Source: Bin87 sp965204905 (GTDB lineage Bacteria; Chloroflexota; Dehalococcoidia; Lucifugimonadales; UBA3495). Taken from it: DNA of 64,000 bases. How positions within the stretch are numbered: position 1 is the stretch's first letter; every line of letters begins with the position of its first letter. Under the pieces are notes generated by a model that worked only from the letters and a program-made list of their open reading frames with translations, had not been told where the DNA came from and did not search any database. The position numbers and the translations under genes are program-made. Location: contig OZ242042.1 of NCBI GenBank assembly GCA_965204905.1, positions 1,674,001-1,738,000 on the forward strand, given 5' to 3'. Shown here in pieces: positions 40,779 to 50,237 of the stretch.

Positions 40779-42635
40779 TCAGGGCAGCCATTTTTGCCAT
40801 AGCAGGGCGGCGAAAGCAACGGTCACCAGCAGCCCGATGGCGATTGACGTAGTTTGCTCGAAACGGCGATTCACAGCGTCGCGGAAGACCACGCCGTAGC
40901 CGTCATAATAGATGATCAAGCCGTAGTCATCGTGGTATTGATATAGGCGCTTTTCCAGTATTTCGCCGGCCCGTTCGCGGTGTAGGTCCCAGACGTTGAC
41001 AATTAGAAAGACGATGACTGCTGAGAATAATACGACCAGCATTTCAACGAGGAATCCAATCCAGCCCGATACGCCGGGACGAGAGACCAGGCCGAGGAAT
41101 ACGGTGATGCCGCCGAAGATGATCAGGGCGAAGAGTTCGCCAAAGTCGATACCCTGCTGCCGGGAGTGGGCGATGACGTTGAGCAGCGTTTCGGCTTCAG
41201 CGAGTTGAGCCTGGTCGGCGGGGTCAGGGTTCGTAGCCTCTGCGCGGTCCAGGCACTCTTTGGTATTGAGGTAGGCAGTTTGGAGCTCTTCGGGGGTAAC
41301 GGCTTTGTCAATATCTATGACGTACTGCCGGACATCCGGATCAACCACATTGTTGCGAGCGAGCAGATCAAGATTCTGGAACAGGGTGTACACGCGGTTG
41401 TCTTCGTCCTGAGTTTGGGTAGATAAGCGGGCTACCCGGAAGGACCGTAACAGGGTGAAAACGGTGGCGGACAGTCCCAATGCGCCGAAGTAGGTTTCGC
41501 CGGGCCATTGCCATTCACCAAAGGGCAGAAAACGTAAAAGATCATCGCGGAGATATACGAAAGCGCCAAAGGCCCACAAAGCAAGCATGAGAGCCTTGTA
41601 GTCGAACCGGATGTCCGCCTCGGAGTTGATGAGCAGGTTCACGATGACGATGCCCATGATGCCTATGATGAGGTAATCCCAGTTCTGCGGCTCCGCCTGG
41701 GAAAGGAAGAAAAGCCAAGCCAGGCTGAATACGGGAGCAGCAAAGGCGAGGGCATTGACGCCGGCGTGGTGGGCGTCGAGATTGGCTTTACGCCAGGCCG
41801 CGTTGGCAATGCCGCTAGCGCCGCCGCCAACGACCACCGCGATGAGGAGCGACCTAGAGTCCATCGTTTCACCACTGACGACGCCGGCGAAGGTGTTCAA
41901 CAGGCCGGAAACGGCGTTGGCAATGAGGAAGGCAACCAGCAGGCCGAAGAACTCCAGAGATTCATTGCTGATGCTCTGCCTGGTTTGGGCGGGAATGTCT
42001 TCGGCTAGGTCGGTTCCCCAGTGGAAGCCGAAGGCATTGCAGGCAGTGGCAATTGCGCCAAGCATAGCGAGTACAACGCCGATGACAAGTTCGGTGAGGC
42101 CGGCAGTTTCGACGTTATCGAAGCCGCCGGCCTGGCCCACGATGATGAAGGCAAAGCCGATCAAGCCAAGCGCGAGCAACAGCAGTATTTGAGGGGAAAG
42201 GCGATGGTATCGATCCCGGTGTTGGTACAACCGGTCGTGGATAATGACAATAAATATGGGCCAGGTGCCGAACAGAATGGCGCTGATCGATACGTCCACA
42301 AAGCGACTTGACCAGGCCAGGAAGGCAAAGTTGAAGTTGGCGGCGATGGAGAGGAGGATCCTTGAGTCGATGGCCTGAACGGCGATAAGGCGCAGGCTGG
42401 CGATGTTGAACACCAACGCAGGATACCGGCGAGCCATAAAAACGAGGCAGCCGAGCACGACTCCCGCGCTCATTGCGGCGTTAAACAGAAAGGGCGTTTT
42501 TCCGCCGCCGCCCCAGGAGATAATCAGAGGCAAGGCCGAAAACATCACAACGGCCGCCAGCATATAGGCGTTGGCAACGCGGCCGAGCGACGAATCGTAG
42601 ATGCGTTGCGCTACCATCGTGGGCGCGTTTCTCAT
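40779..42635 (-). CDS. large DMT/EamA-like membrane protein (tandem copy 1)
   Basis: This 618-aa protein has about ten N-terminal transmembrane helices resembling the drug/metabolite transporter (EamA) arrangement. A cytoplasmic helical stretch of about 100 residues follows (DNRVYTLFQNLDLLARNNVV region). The C-terminal part adds more membrane helices, with HSRQQGIDFGELFALIIFGG, the conserved VFLIVNVWDLHRERA and a last helix ending in LLWQKWLP. The combination is far longer than the roughly 300-aa DMT transporters, and I know no assigned function. It shares all these landmarks with the gene directly upstream. GGGAGGTG precedes the ATG. Confidence 0.7.
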   Translation of the reverse strand: MRNAPTMVAQRIYDSSLGRVANAYMLAAVVMFSALPLIISWGGGGKTPFLFNAAMSAGVVLGCLVFMARRYPALVFNIASLRLIAVQAIDSRILLSIAANFNFAFLAWSSRFVDVSISAILFGTWPIFIVIIHDRLYQHRDRYHRLSPQILLLLALGLIGFAFIIVGQAGGFDNVETAGLTELVIGVVLAMLGAIATACNAFGFHWGTDLAEDIPAQTRQSISNESLEFFGLLVAFLIANAVSGLLNTFAGVVSGETMDSRSLLIAVVVGGGASGIANAAWRKANLDAHHAGVNALAFAAPVFSLAWLFFLSQAEPQNWDYLIIGIMGIVIVNLLINSEADIRFDYKALMLALWAFGAFVYLRDDLLRFLPFGEWQWPGETYFGALGLSATVFTLLRSFRVARLSTQTQDEDNRVYTLFQNLDLLARNNVVDPDVRQYVIDIDKAVTPEELQTAYLNTKECLDRAEATNPDPADQAQLAEAETLLNVIAHSRQQGIDFGELFALIIFGGITVFLGLVSRPGVSGWIGFLVEMLVVLFSAVIVFLIVNVWDLHRERAGEILEKRLYQYHDDYGLIIYYDGYGVVFRDAVNRRFEQTTSIAIGLLVTVAFAALLWQKWLP

Positions 42636-42651
42636 TTGCGCACCTCCCGGT

Positions 42652-44454
42652 TCAGCCCAGCCACTTGTTCCAGAGCAGCCCGGCGTAGGCGAGGATGATC
42701 AGCAATCCCACTGCTACGGACACGGTCCGCTCGAAACGACGGTTCTTGGTGTCTCGAAAGATGACGCCGTATTCCCTCCCGCTCTGGTGGCTAGCCAGCA
42801 CCAGGTCGGCCCGTTCCCGGTGCAGGTCCCACACGTTAATAATCAGAAACACGATTACCGCCGAGAACAATACGCTGAACACTTCAATCAGGAAAGCTGT
42901 CCATCCGTACACTGCGGGACGGGACAGCATGGCCAACGCAATGGTACTGCCGCCGAATATGATCAGGGAAAACAGTTCTCCGAAGTCAATCCCCTGCTGA
43001 CGGGAATGGGCAACCATATTCAGCTGCGCCTCGGCGTCGGCCAAGAGCTTGCGGTCGGCGACGGGATGGTCAACGGCGGCAGCGCGGGCGAAGCAAAGCT
43101 TGGCCCCGGCGTAGGCGGCCTGGAGTTCCTCGGGGTTGCGGGCGCTGTCGATGCCGCGGATGTGCTCGCCGACGCTGCCTTCAATCAGGTTGCGGCGGGC
43201 CAGCATCTCCAAGTTCCGGTGCAGCGCGAAGATGCGATTGTCCTCGCCTTGAGTACGCGGGCCCAGGCGAGCCACCCGGAAAGTGAGCAGCAGGATGAAG
43301 ACGGTGGCCGACAGCCCCAGAGAACCGAGGTAGGTTTCCCGGGGCCACAGCCAGTCGTCGAAGGGAAGGTAATGCAATACGTCGTCGCGCAGATAGACGA
43401 AAGCGCCACAACCCCACAGGGCGAGCACCAGGGATTTGAAGCCGAAACGGATTTCCGCCTCGAAATTGATAAGGAGGTTGGCAATTATTACAACAGCGGC
43501 TCCGATGATCAGGAAATCCAGTCTCGCAACATTTACCTGTGAAAAAACAAACAGCCAAAACAGGGCAACCACGGGAGTGACATACAACATCGCATTTATG
43601 CCCAGATCGTCCGTAAGCACTATGGAAGTGCGATAGGTAATATTTGCCAGACCATAGGCCAATGCGCCGCCCATCACAGCGGCGACTGCGGCGTTGGCGG
43701 ACATTGACTCACCGATTCCGACTCCAACCACAAGATTAAGCGCAGCTGATATTAAAGCGCCTATGCACGACGCCAGTATTACACAACTGATTTCCAGCAT
43801 CATGCCATTTTCCTTATCGACCACAGCCGTGGGCAATTCTCTGCGAAAGTCCTCTCCCCATCGAAACGTAAACGCTACGAAGGAAGCGACGGCCACAGCC
43901 AGAAGCACCAGGACTATCCCAATCCCCGTTTCCAAAAAGCCGATGCCTATCCAGTTCAGGAATTCTCCGGTCTGGCTGCCAGCCACAAACAGGAACCCTA
44001 CGAAAGCCAGCCCCAAGAGCATCAGCTTACCCGGCGTAATCTCCTTATAACGTCCCTCCTTTCTGAACAGGTAGGCCATTAGAAGTAGCGATGTTACCGG
44101 CCAGATTTCGAAAATAGCCGACGCCACTGAGACATCAATGAAGCGCGTGGACAATGCGAACAAGCCGTATTCAAACCTATGAACGACGATGAGGAACATT
44201 GAAAAGCTGAAGATCTTTCGCCATACCATCGGCAGTACAGACGGACTGAACAGAACTTTCCGGAAGACAAACCACAGGAAGACCGCCTGCCCAATTCCCA
44301 CCCCCAAGGTAAGCCCGGCGTTAAAAAGAAACGGGCTTTGCGAACCGTTGCTGAGGGCAACAAGCAAAGGTATTACTGAGTAGCCGGCGACAGCGGCAAG
44401 CATGAGGCCGGCGGCGCGGTTTCGTTCCCCTGCGCTAGTTCGTTCAACAGCCAT
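42652..44454 (-). CDS. large DMT/EamA-like membrane protein (tandem copy 2)
   Basis: This 600-aa paralogue of the downstream gene has the same N-terminal ten-helix region with FALSTRFIDVSVASAIFEIWP. The shared GAFVYLRDDVLHYLPF, the soluble LHRNLEMLARRNLI segment, HSRQQGIDFGELFSLIIFGG and VFLIINVWDLHRERA follow. The two genes are 16 bp apart and surely co-transcribed. The tandem pair may form a hetero-oligomer or be a recent duplication that has diverged. No ligand can be inferred. A possible -10 (TACTAT at 44472-44467) lies just ahead of the start. Confidence 0.7.
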   Translation of the reverse strand: MAVERTSAGERNRAAGLMLAAVAGYSVIPLLVALSNGSQSPFLFNAGLTLGVGIGQAVFLWFVFRKVLFSPSVLPMVWRKIFSFSMFLIVVHRFEYGLFALSTRFIDVSVASAIFEIWPVTSLLLMAYLFRKEGRYKEITPGKLMLLGLAFVGFLFVAGSQTGEFLNWIGIGFLETGIGIVLVLLAVAVASFVAFTFRWGEDFRRELPTAVVDKENGMMLEISCVILASCIGALISAALNLVVGVGIGESMSANAAVAAVMGGALAYGLANITYRTSIVLTDDLGINAMLYVTPVVALFWLFVFSQVNVARLDFLIIGAAVVIIANLLINFEAEIRFGFKSLVLALWGCGAFVYLRDDVLHYLPFDDWLWPRETYLGSLGLSATVFILLLTFRVARLGPRTQGEDNRIFALHRNLEMLARRNLIEGSVGEHIRGIDSARNPEELQAAYAGAKLCFARAAAVDHPVADRKLLADAEAQLNMVAHSRQQGIDFGELFSLIIFGGSTIALAMLSRPAVYGWTAFLIEVFSVLFSAVIVFLIINVWDLHRERADLVLASHQSGREYGVIFRDTKNRRFERTVSVAVGLLIILAYAGLLWNKWLG

Positions 44455-44568
44455 GATGTTGAGTTATAGTATGGACGCCCCGCTCACTGCCATAGACTTT
44501 CGATCAATCCACCGGAGATGGGCGGATGACAACACCACGCCCGAAGTGGGTACGCAAGAGGTTGCACA

Positions 44569-45402
44569 ATGCCATTCACTGAAATCAACAACTACCGGAT
44601 GCACTACGAAGTGATTGGCGATGAAGGATCGCCCGTGCTGGCGCTGATTCATGGTGGGCTGGGTGGTGGCGATGGCAGCAAGGATACCATCAACCGACAG
44701 GCTGCGGCCCTTTCCGCTGAATATCGCTGTGTTTTCTACGACCGGCGAGCGTGCGGGCTGTCCGATGCTCCTGAAAGCGGCTATGACATGTCCAACTGCG
44801 CCCGTGACCTGGCGGGGTTGCTGTCGCATCTGGGAATCGGGGAAGCCCATATCTTGGGATCGTCGGCGGGCGGCCCCATTGCGATGCAGTTTGCTTTGGA
44901 CTTCCCGCAAAAGACCGAATCCCTGATATTGGTCAACACAATGAGCTACTCGCAAGAAGCGCAGCGAGAGGTGCGTCGGCAGGAGTTGAGACGCCTCAAG
45001 GAACGCATGGCGCAGGAAGGGCGCGCTGCTGCAGTAGAACGGGGGTTGTCGGATCGGTTCCCGGGAATGGCCGATGAAGACCCGGCCCGGTTCGCTCGCA
45101 TCGTACAGGAAAACCTCGGCCGGCTCGACGGAATCGCGGCGACGCATCAGGCGTATGTGGACATAGGGGACTCGTTGGAAGATCGCCTTGCTGAACTGAA
45201 AATGCCGGTGAGCATCATTCACGGCGACGCCGACAGCCGTATCCCAGTGGAGTGCGGCCAGGCGCTGCACGCTGCAATTTCAGGATCACAGATGCACGTC
45301 ATCCCCGGCGCAGAGCACGGGCTGATGACCAACGATGCCGCAGAGCGGACACGGGAGATCATCCTGGATTTCTTGGGCCAAGAGCGGGCGGCGGCGGCGT
45401 GA
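44569..45402 (+). CDS. alpha/beta hydrolase
   Basis: This 277-aa alpha/beta-hydrolase fold enzyme has the oxyanion strand VLALIHGGLGGGDG, the nucleophile elbow ILGSSAGGPIAMQ with Ser, an Asp in IIHGDADSRIP, and His in GAEHGLMTN, giving a complete triad. It is most similar in pattern to esterase/haloperoxidase-like enzymes; the substrate is unknown. The stop overlaps the GTG start of the BrnT toxin gene (GTGA). Confidence 0.88.
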   Translation: MPFTEINNYRMHYEVIGDEGSPVLALIHGGLGGGDGSKDTINRQAAALSAEYRCVFYDRRACGLSDAPESGYDMSNCARDLAGLLSHLGIGEAHILGSSAGGPIAMQFALDFPQKTESLILVNTMSYSQEAQREVRRQELRRLKERMAQEGRAAAVERGLSDRFPGMADEDPARFARIVQENLGRLDGIAATHQAYVDIGDSLEDRLAELKMPVSIIHGDADSRIPVECGQALHAAISGSQMHVIPGAEHGLMTNDAAERTREIILDFLGQERAAAA

Positions 45403-45662
45403 ACAACTACGAATGGGACGAACGCAAGCGGCAGGAGAACGCAGAGAAGCACGAGATTGACTTCACTGCGATTTACAACTTTGAGTGGGACACTGTGGTG
45501 CAACGGTCAAATACCACCTTACGGCGAACTGCGCTGGGTAGCCACCAGCTATATGGCGACCGTTTATACACCGTCGTCTATACTTGGAGAGACGATAGGA
45601 GGCGAATCATCAGTTTGCGCAGAGCAAGCAGGCATGAGGAAAGGGCTTATGCCCAAGCTTAA
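45399..45662 (+). CDS. brnT: BrnT family toxin
   Basis: This 87-aa protein matches BrnT ribonuclease toxins: NNYEWDERKRQENAEKHEIDF near the N-terminus, a central strand region, and the terminal RRIISLRRASRHEERAY with the Arg/His residues typical of the family. BrnT inhibits growth by RNA cleavage and is neutralised by BrnA, of which only an N-terminal portion follows. The start is the GTG overlapping the hydrolase stop. The following BrnA-like reading frame begins 14 bp before this stop. Confidence 0.82.
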   Translation: MNNYEWDERKRQENAEKHEIDFTAIYNFEWDTVVQRSNTTLRRTALGSHQLYGDRLYTVVYTWRDDRRRIISLRRASRHEERAYAQA

Positions 45663-46287
45663 GCCGGGCCATATCAGCCCAACAGACGAAGAAGAAGCGG
45701 CTATCCAGGCCGGCATCGCCGCCGACCCTGACAATCCTGAGTTGGATGCGCAGTGGTTTGCCGAAGCCAAGCCCGCCCATGAAATCCACCCGAACGGCAT
45801 TGACAAGCCGCCATACATCCCGAAAGAATGGCGGGAGCGGCTCGCCAAAGAATACCGGGAATACTGGAGGTCAAAAGGAATGCACACCGTTGGAATCGAC
45901 CACATCGCCATGCCTACCGCCGACGCAGAGCGGCTGATGGCTTTCTACAAGAAGCTGGGTTTCGCCATCAACGATGAAGAGGAATGGCGCGCCGGAACCG
46001 CCAACATATTCTCTATCCAGGTTGGTGAATCGAAGATCAACGTCCACCCGGAAGGCTACCTAGCCGATTACCGGGGGCCGACTGCCGTGCCCGGCTGCAC
46101 CGACATCTGCTTTGTCTGGGACGGCAGCGTGGAGGAATGCCAGGAGATGCTGTCCGACGCCGGCGTAGAAGTCGTGCGAGGGCCGGGGCCGCGCAAGGGA
46201 GCGCGGCTGCGAGGGGCTTTGCCCGCGGTGAGCCTTTACGCGCGGGATCCCGATAACAACCTGCTGGAGTGGATGATTTACCAGTAG
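45649..46287 (+). CDS. BrnA-like antitoxin fragment continuous with a VOC-domain protein
   Basis: One 212-aa open frame contains two parts. Residues 1-46 are typical of the BrnA N-terminus (PKLKPGHISPTDEEEAAIQ, then GIAADPDNPELDAQWF). The expected BrnA C-terminal ribbon-helix-helix region is missing. From residue 78 on there is a VOC (glyoxalase-like) domain starting HTVGIDHIAMPTADAERLM and ending ARDPDNNLLEWMIY, with typical metal-site segments (H, E). An internal ATG at 45880 has GGAGG nine bases upstream, so the 135-aa VOC protein may be made alone, in addition to or instead of the fusion. The BrnA start has GAGGAAAGG ahead. Confidence 0.7.
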   Translation: MPKLKPGHISPTDEEEAAIQAGIAADPDNPELDAQWFAEAKPAHEIHPNGIDKPPYIPKEWRERLAKEYREYWRSKGMHTVGIDHIAMPTADAERLMAFYKKLGFAINDEEEWRAGTANIFSIQVGESKINVHPEGYLADYRGPTAVPGCTDICFVWDGSVEECQEMLSDAGVEVVRGPGPRKGARLRGALPAVSLYARDPDNNLLEWMIYQ

Positions 46288-46308
46288 GGCTTGATCGAAA
46301 TTCCGGGG

Positions 46309-46336
46309 GTAGGGGCGAATAATCATTCGCCCCTAC
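46309..46336. repeat. perfect inverted repeat, family C
   Basis: GTAGGGGCGAAT and ATTCGCCCCTAC form perfect 12-bp arms around a 4-nt loop (AATC). The copy lies between the VOC gene and the ThDP enzyme gene. Confidence 0.9.
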
Positions 46337-46362
46337 AAATGACAACACACAGGAGAGCAACT

Positions 46363-48036
46363 ATGGCGCGGATGCTTGGCAAGCATGCTCTGGCGGAGAT
46401 GCTGGTGGCAGAGGGAGTGGAGTACATTTTCGGCAACCCCGGCACCAGCGAAACCCCCTTTCTCGACGGACTCCAGGACTACCAGCAACTGCAATACGTC
46501 CAGGCATTGCAAGAGGGCACGGCGGTGGGTATGGCGGACGGCTACGCTCGCGCCACGGGAAAACCGGCGTTTGCCAACATCCACATCGCCGGCGGGTTGG
46601 CCAACGGCATCAGCGGGCTGTACAACGCCTTCCGCGGCGGCACCCCGCTGGTCCTTACGGCCGGCAATTCCGACACACGGATGTTGATCAGCGAGCCGGT
46701 GCTGTCCGGTGACCTGGTGGAAATGACCAAGCAATACACCAAATGGAGCGTAGAAATTCGCCACGCTTCCGACATTCCGGTCGCCATTCGTCGGGCGTTC
46801 AAAGAGGCCAAGACGCCGCCCACAGGTCCGGTTTTCGTGTCCTTCCCGTGGAATACGCTGGACGAAGAGATTGAGTTTGACGCCCAGCCGTCGTCGGAAG
46901 GCTACTTCCGGATCCGTCCCGATGCCAACGCCGTTGCCCGGGCGACCGAGCTGTTGGCGTCTGCCGAAAACCCGGTAATCGTCGTAGGTGACCGGGTGGC
47001 GCAAGCTGGCGCGGTGGAACAGGTAGTGCAGGTCGCTGAGCAGACCGGAGCGCGGGTGGTGGCAACCTCGTATTCGGAGGTGAACTTTCCGACCGCGCAT
47101 CCGCAATGGGGCGGTATGCTCAACCTGAACAGCCCGGCGACTGCTCGCCAGTTCGAGAACGCGGATGTGGTGCTGGCGGTTGGCACCGACGTGTTCGCGT
47201 CGTTCCTGTACGTGGACGTACCGTTCCTGACGCCCGATGCCCGCCTGATCCACATGGACAGCAACTATTGGGAGATCGAGAAAAGCTACCCCACCGAAGT
47301 GGGCATTCTCGCCGACCCGGCTGCCGGCTTGGCCGACCTGGCCGAATCGCTGGACGGCAACATGACGGGCAGCCAACGGGAAGCCGCCGCGACTCGTGCT
47401 GCCACGCTGGCCGCAGCCCGGCAACGGGACGCCGAACGCTACCAGGAACGCATCAAGGCCAACTGGGAGAACCGACCCATGCCCGTCGAGCGTATGATGC
47501 ACGAGTTGGCGGACGCCGTGCCGCCCGACACCATCATTGCCGACGAAGCGGTTACGTCGCGTCCGGCCCTGAATCGCGCCTTTGACTTTGAGAAGCCGGG
47601 CGACATCTACGGCATTCGGGGAGGAGCGTTGGGTTGGGCGATGCCGGGCGCGTTGGGCGTGAAACTGGCCCATCCGGACCGGCCGGTGCTGGCGGTGGTG
47701 GGCGACGGAGCGTCGATGTACACGGTGCAGGCGCTGTGGACGGCCAGCCGATATAACATCCCGGTGGTGTACGCCATCTGTAACAACCAAGCCTACCGCA
47801 TCTTGAAGGTCAACATGGAGGTGTACCTGCGGGATATGCTGGACGACCGGGAGCGCGACAGCGACTATGTAGGCATGGACTTCGCCAACCGCCTGGACCT
47901 GGCGATGATGGCGCAGGCCATGGGGGTACACGGCGAGCGGGTGGATGATCCTGGAGACATTGGGCCGGCCATCAAGCGGGCCTTTGAGAGCGGGAAGCCG
48001 GCGCTGCTGGATATTTCGATCAGCGGGGCGTTGTAA
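46363..48036 (+). CDS. thiamine diphosphate-dependent enzyme, benzoylformate decarboxylase/ALS-like
   Basis: This 557-aa ThDP enzyme has YIFGNPGTSETPFLDGL at its N-terminus, then LQEGTAVGMADGYARATGK with the catalytic Glu, a central domain with PVIVVGDRVAQAG, and the ThDP/Mg motif from VVGDGASMYTVQALWTA to ICNNQAYRI. GNPGTSE is typical of benzoylformate decarboxylase-like rather than anabolic acetolactate synthase proteins. The exact substrate is open. The start ATG is preceded by AGGAG at 46351-46355. It is a different subfamily from the ThDP gene at 13623-15263. Confidence 0.85.
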   Translation: MARMLGKHALAEMLVAEGVEYIFGNPGTSETPFLDGLQDYQQLQYVQALQEGTAVGMADGYARATGKPAFANIHIAGGLANGISGLYNAFRGGTPLVLTAGNSDTRMLISEPVLSGDLVEMTKQYTKWSVEIRHASDIPVAIRRAFKEAKTPPTGPVFVSFPWNTLDEEIEFDAQPSSEGYFRIRPDANAVARATELLASAENPVIVVGDRVAQAGAVEQVVQVAEQTGARVVATSYSEVNFPTAHPQWGGMLNLNSPATARQFENADVVLAVGTDVFASFLYVDVPFLTPDARLIHMDSNYWEIEKSYPTEVGILADPAAGLADLAESLDGNMTGSQREAAATRAATLAAARQRDAERYQERIKANWENRPMPVERMMHELADAVPPDTIIADEAVTSRPALNRAFDFEKPGDIYGIRGGALGWAMPGALGVKLAHPDRPVLAVVGDGASMYTVQALWTASRYNIPVVYAICNNQAYRILKVNMEVYLRDMLDDRERDSDYVGMDFANRLDLAMMAQAMGVHGERVDDPGDIGPAIKRAFESGKPALLDISISGAL

Positions 48037-48110
48037 CCCTCAGCTGAACTGAGCAAACCCACAGGGATTGAACTCCACGTGTTTTTCCGTGATTCGGTGT
48101 GTGCGGAGGA

Positions 48111-49496
48111 TTAACGCTGGCTCAGGAACAGTGGCATACCATTTTTGGGTCGAAGCGAGATAAGGGGGAGATACCTGATTTGATGTTTCGGGTTGGGTTG
48201 CACCATCCAACGCTGCGCCAAGGTGGCCAAGATCAATTTGGCTTCCATCCAGGCGAACCCTTCGCCGATACACAGCCGCGGACCTCCACCGAACGGGAAG
48301 TACGCGAACCTGTGCAGGCCGTCCCGAAATTCCGGTGTCCAGCGTTCCGGTTGGAACTTGGCGGGATTGTCAAAGAAACGAGGATCCCGGTGTACGATCA
48401 TTGTTGGCAGGCATAACATCGCGCCCACGGGAATCTCGTAGCCCGCTAATTCCATAGGCTTTGTAGCAACTCTGCCCATTCGCCAAATCGGTGGATAGAG
48501 GCGCATGGCTTCGCGGAAGACTTTTTCAGTAAACGCTAAATCAGGGAGATCGTCCAACGTTGGGGATCGTCCTGCCAATACGGTGTCCAATTCGGCCTGA
48601 AGCTGCGCTTGGACGTGCGGATGTGTGGACAACAGATACCACGCCCACGTCAGCGCCACGGTGACGGTTTCGTGGCCCACCGCGAACATGGTGACGATCT
48701 CGTCGCGCACCTGTTGCTCCGTCATCGGCTCGATGTCTGGGCTGACTGCTTCGTCGTCTCTGATGTCCAGCAGAGCGGCCAACAAGTCAAAGCGTTCGTC
48801 CACGGTTGACTTTCGTTGAGAGATCAATTCTCCTACTACCCGGTTCAGGTAGGCAAGGTGGTGCTTGAAGCGCACCGTCAGGGGTAACGGGAGTCGATGG
48901 TATAAAGCACGCATTCGTTCATACTGATTGAAACGTGTGCTCATGTACGAGTTGCTCAACTCAAACGCAGCGCCGATACGCCGAACCTCGTCGAGCAAGT
49001 CGATTCCGAACAGCGTTTTCGCGACGATATTCAGAGTCAAGTCGCGCATTTCACGTTCCATGTTGACCCGGCTTTCGTGCCCCCAGCTCTGTGAGCGCTC
49101 TTCCGCGTACGCAATCATGATCTGGGCATAGGATTCGATAAGCTGTTGCCGGAACACGGGTTGCATCAAACGACGTTGCCGCAGATGGATCGGGTCATCG
49201 GAAGTGACTAACCCGTCTCCCATGAGGTATTTCATCGCTTCCACGTTGCGCCAGCGCCCCACCCGCTGATGGTTCGTAATCAGAACCTCCTGTATCAGTT
49301 CCGGATGATTCACCAGATAGACGAGCCAGGGTTTGACGGACATCGTCACCAGGTCGCCGTACCTGGCGGCCTCTTGCATCAGAGGGACGGGATTCCAGTG
49401 ATATGCCACCGCCTGGCCAACGATCGGCGGCTCAGGCGGTCCCGGCGGGAGTATCCGCGGAGGCACTTTGGGATTGGGAGGGAGAGTCGTCACCAC
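48111..49496 (-). CDS. cytochrome P450
   Basis: This 461-aa P450 has the I-helix oxygen-activation motif AVGHETVTVALTWA, the K-helix E-x-x-R in FREAMRLYPP, the PERF-type segment KFQPERWTPEF, and the heme-Cys loop FPFGGGPRLCIGEGF. It is soluble, with no membrane anchor, and resembles broad-substrate bacterial P450s of the CYP102/CYP4-like look. It needs a redox partner not found in this window. The preceding 73 bp on its strand contain no obvious promoter. The substrate is unknown. Confidence 0.93.
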   Translation of the reverse strand: MVTTLPPNPKVPPRILPPGPPEPPIVGQAVAYHWNPVPLMQEAARYGDLVTMSVKPWLVYLVNHPELIQEVLITNHQRVGRWRNVEAMKYLMGDGLVTSDDPIHLRQRRLMQPVFRQQLIESYAQIMIAYAEERSQSWGHESRVNMEREMRDLTLNIVAKTLFGIDLLDEVRRIGAAFELSNSYMSTRFNQYERMRALYHRLPLPLTVRFKHHLAYLNRVVGELISQRKSTVDERFDLLAALLDIRDDEAVSPDIEPMTEQQVRDEIVTMFAVGHETVTVALTWAWYLLSTHPHVQAQLQAELDTVLAGRSPTLDDLPDLAFTEKVFREAMRLYPPIWRMGRVATKPMELAGYEIPVGAMLCLPTMIVHRDPRFFDNPAKFQPERWTPEFRDGLHRFAYFPFGGGPRLCIGEGFAWMEAKLILATLAQRWMVQPNPKHQIRYLPLISLRPKNGMPLFLSQR

Positions 49497-49569
49497 TATA
49501 TCAAGCTCCAGTTTTATTCGGGCGCGATCAGCCTATCTCGAAAAGGATGGCGAACAGCTTTCGGACCTA

Positions 49570-50187
49570 CTACTCCGGGTTGGATTGCCTGATGATCCTC
49601 AGCCTGGGATCAGTCAGAACTACCAATACGAAGAGTCCAAAAGCGAAAATGACCGCATCCCAAGCCAAGCCAAAAAACACTTTGGCGATCACGTTGGACC
49701 ACAACACGATGAACCCAAAGGCAAAGCTGGTGTTGCCGTTACGAGCCAATATCAACGCGGTAGGCAACGCCAAGATCAACATCGGCACCGGGATCATTGC
49801 GCCGATGATACCTACAGCGGTAGCCGCTCCCCTGCCACCGCGGAATCTTAGCCAAACCGGCCATATATGTCCCACCATTGCGCCGATGCCACTAGCAATA
49901 ACGCGATAGTGGAGGTTCCCATCTCCGGAACCGGGATCGACCGTGTCGGCGATCAGCAAGAAGATACCGGCGGCTGCGAAACCCTTGCTAATATCGACCG
50001 CCCCTACAAAAATGCCCCAACGCCTACTGAATAACCTGCCCACATTGGTGGCGCCCATATTGCGGTCACCAAGGGCCCTGATGTCCGCGCTTTTTCCCGA
50101 CAGGTGGCGGGTAACAATCCACGCTGTCGGGATACTGCCGAGGAGGTACCCAACCGCAGCAGCTCCGATAATTGCCCAAACCAGCAA
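49570..50187 (-). CDS. plsY: glycerol-3-phosphate acyltransferase PlsY
   Basis: This 205-aa membrane acyltransferase has the three PlsY signatures: LLGSIPTAWIVTRHLSG near the N-terminus, then ADIRALGDRNMGATNVGRLF, and LRFRGGRGAATAVG in the middle. It acylates glycerol-3-phosphate with acyl-phosphate as the first step of phospholipid synthesis. The usual GSGNIGATN motif reads GDRNMGATN, as in a minority of family members. It has about five to six transmembrane helices. It is 50 bp downstream of the EVE gene on the same strand. Confidence 0.88.
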   Translation of the reverse strand: MLVWAIIGAAAVGYLLGSIPTAWIVTRHLSGKSADIRALGDRNMGATNVGRLFSRRWGIFVGAVDISKGFAAAGIFLLIADTVDPGSGDGNLHYRVIASGIGAMVGHIWPVWLRFRGGRGAATAVGIIGAMIPVPMLILALPTALILARNGNTSFAFGFIVLWSNVIAKVFFGLAWDAVIFAFGLFVLVVLTDPRLRIIRQSNPE

Positions 50188-50237
50188 CGAGAAAACCGTT
50201 GAGTGTTCGGTTCGCGGCTAACAGATCCGGTACGAAA

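Noticed and set aside
46333..47931. 532-codon minus-strand frame opposite the ThDP decarboxylase
   Set aside because: His/Arg-rich shadow; the plus strand has intact ThDP motifs and a ribosome-binding site.
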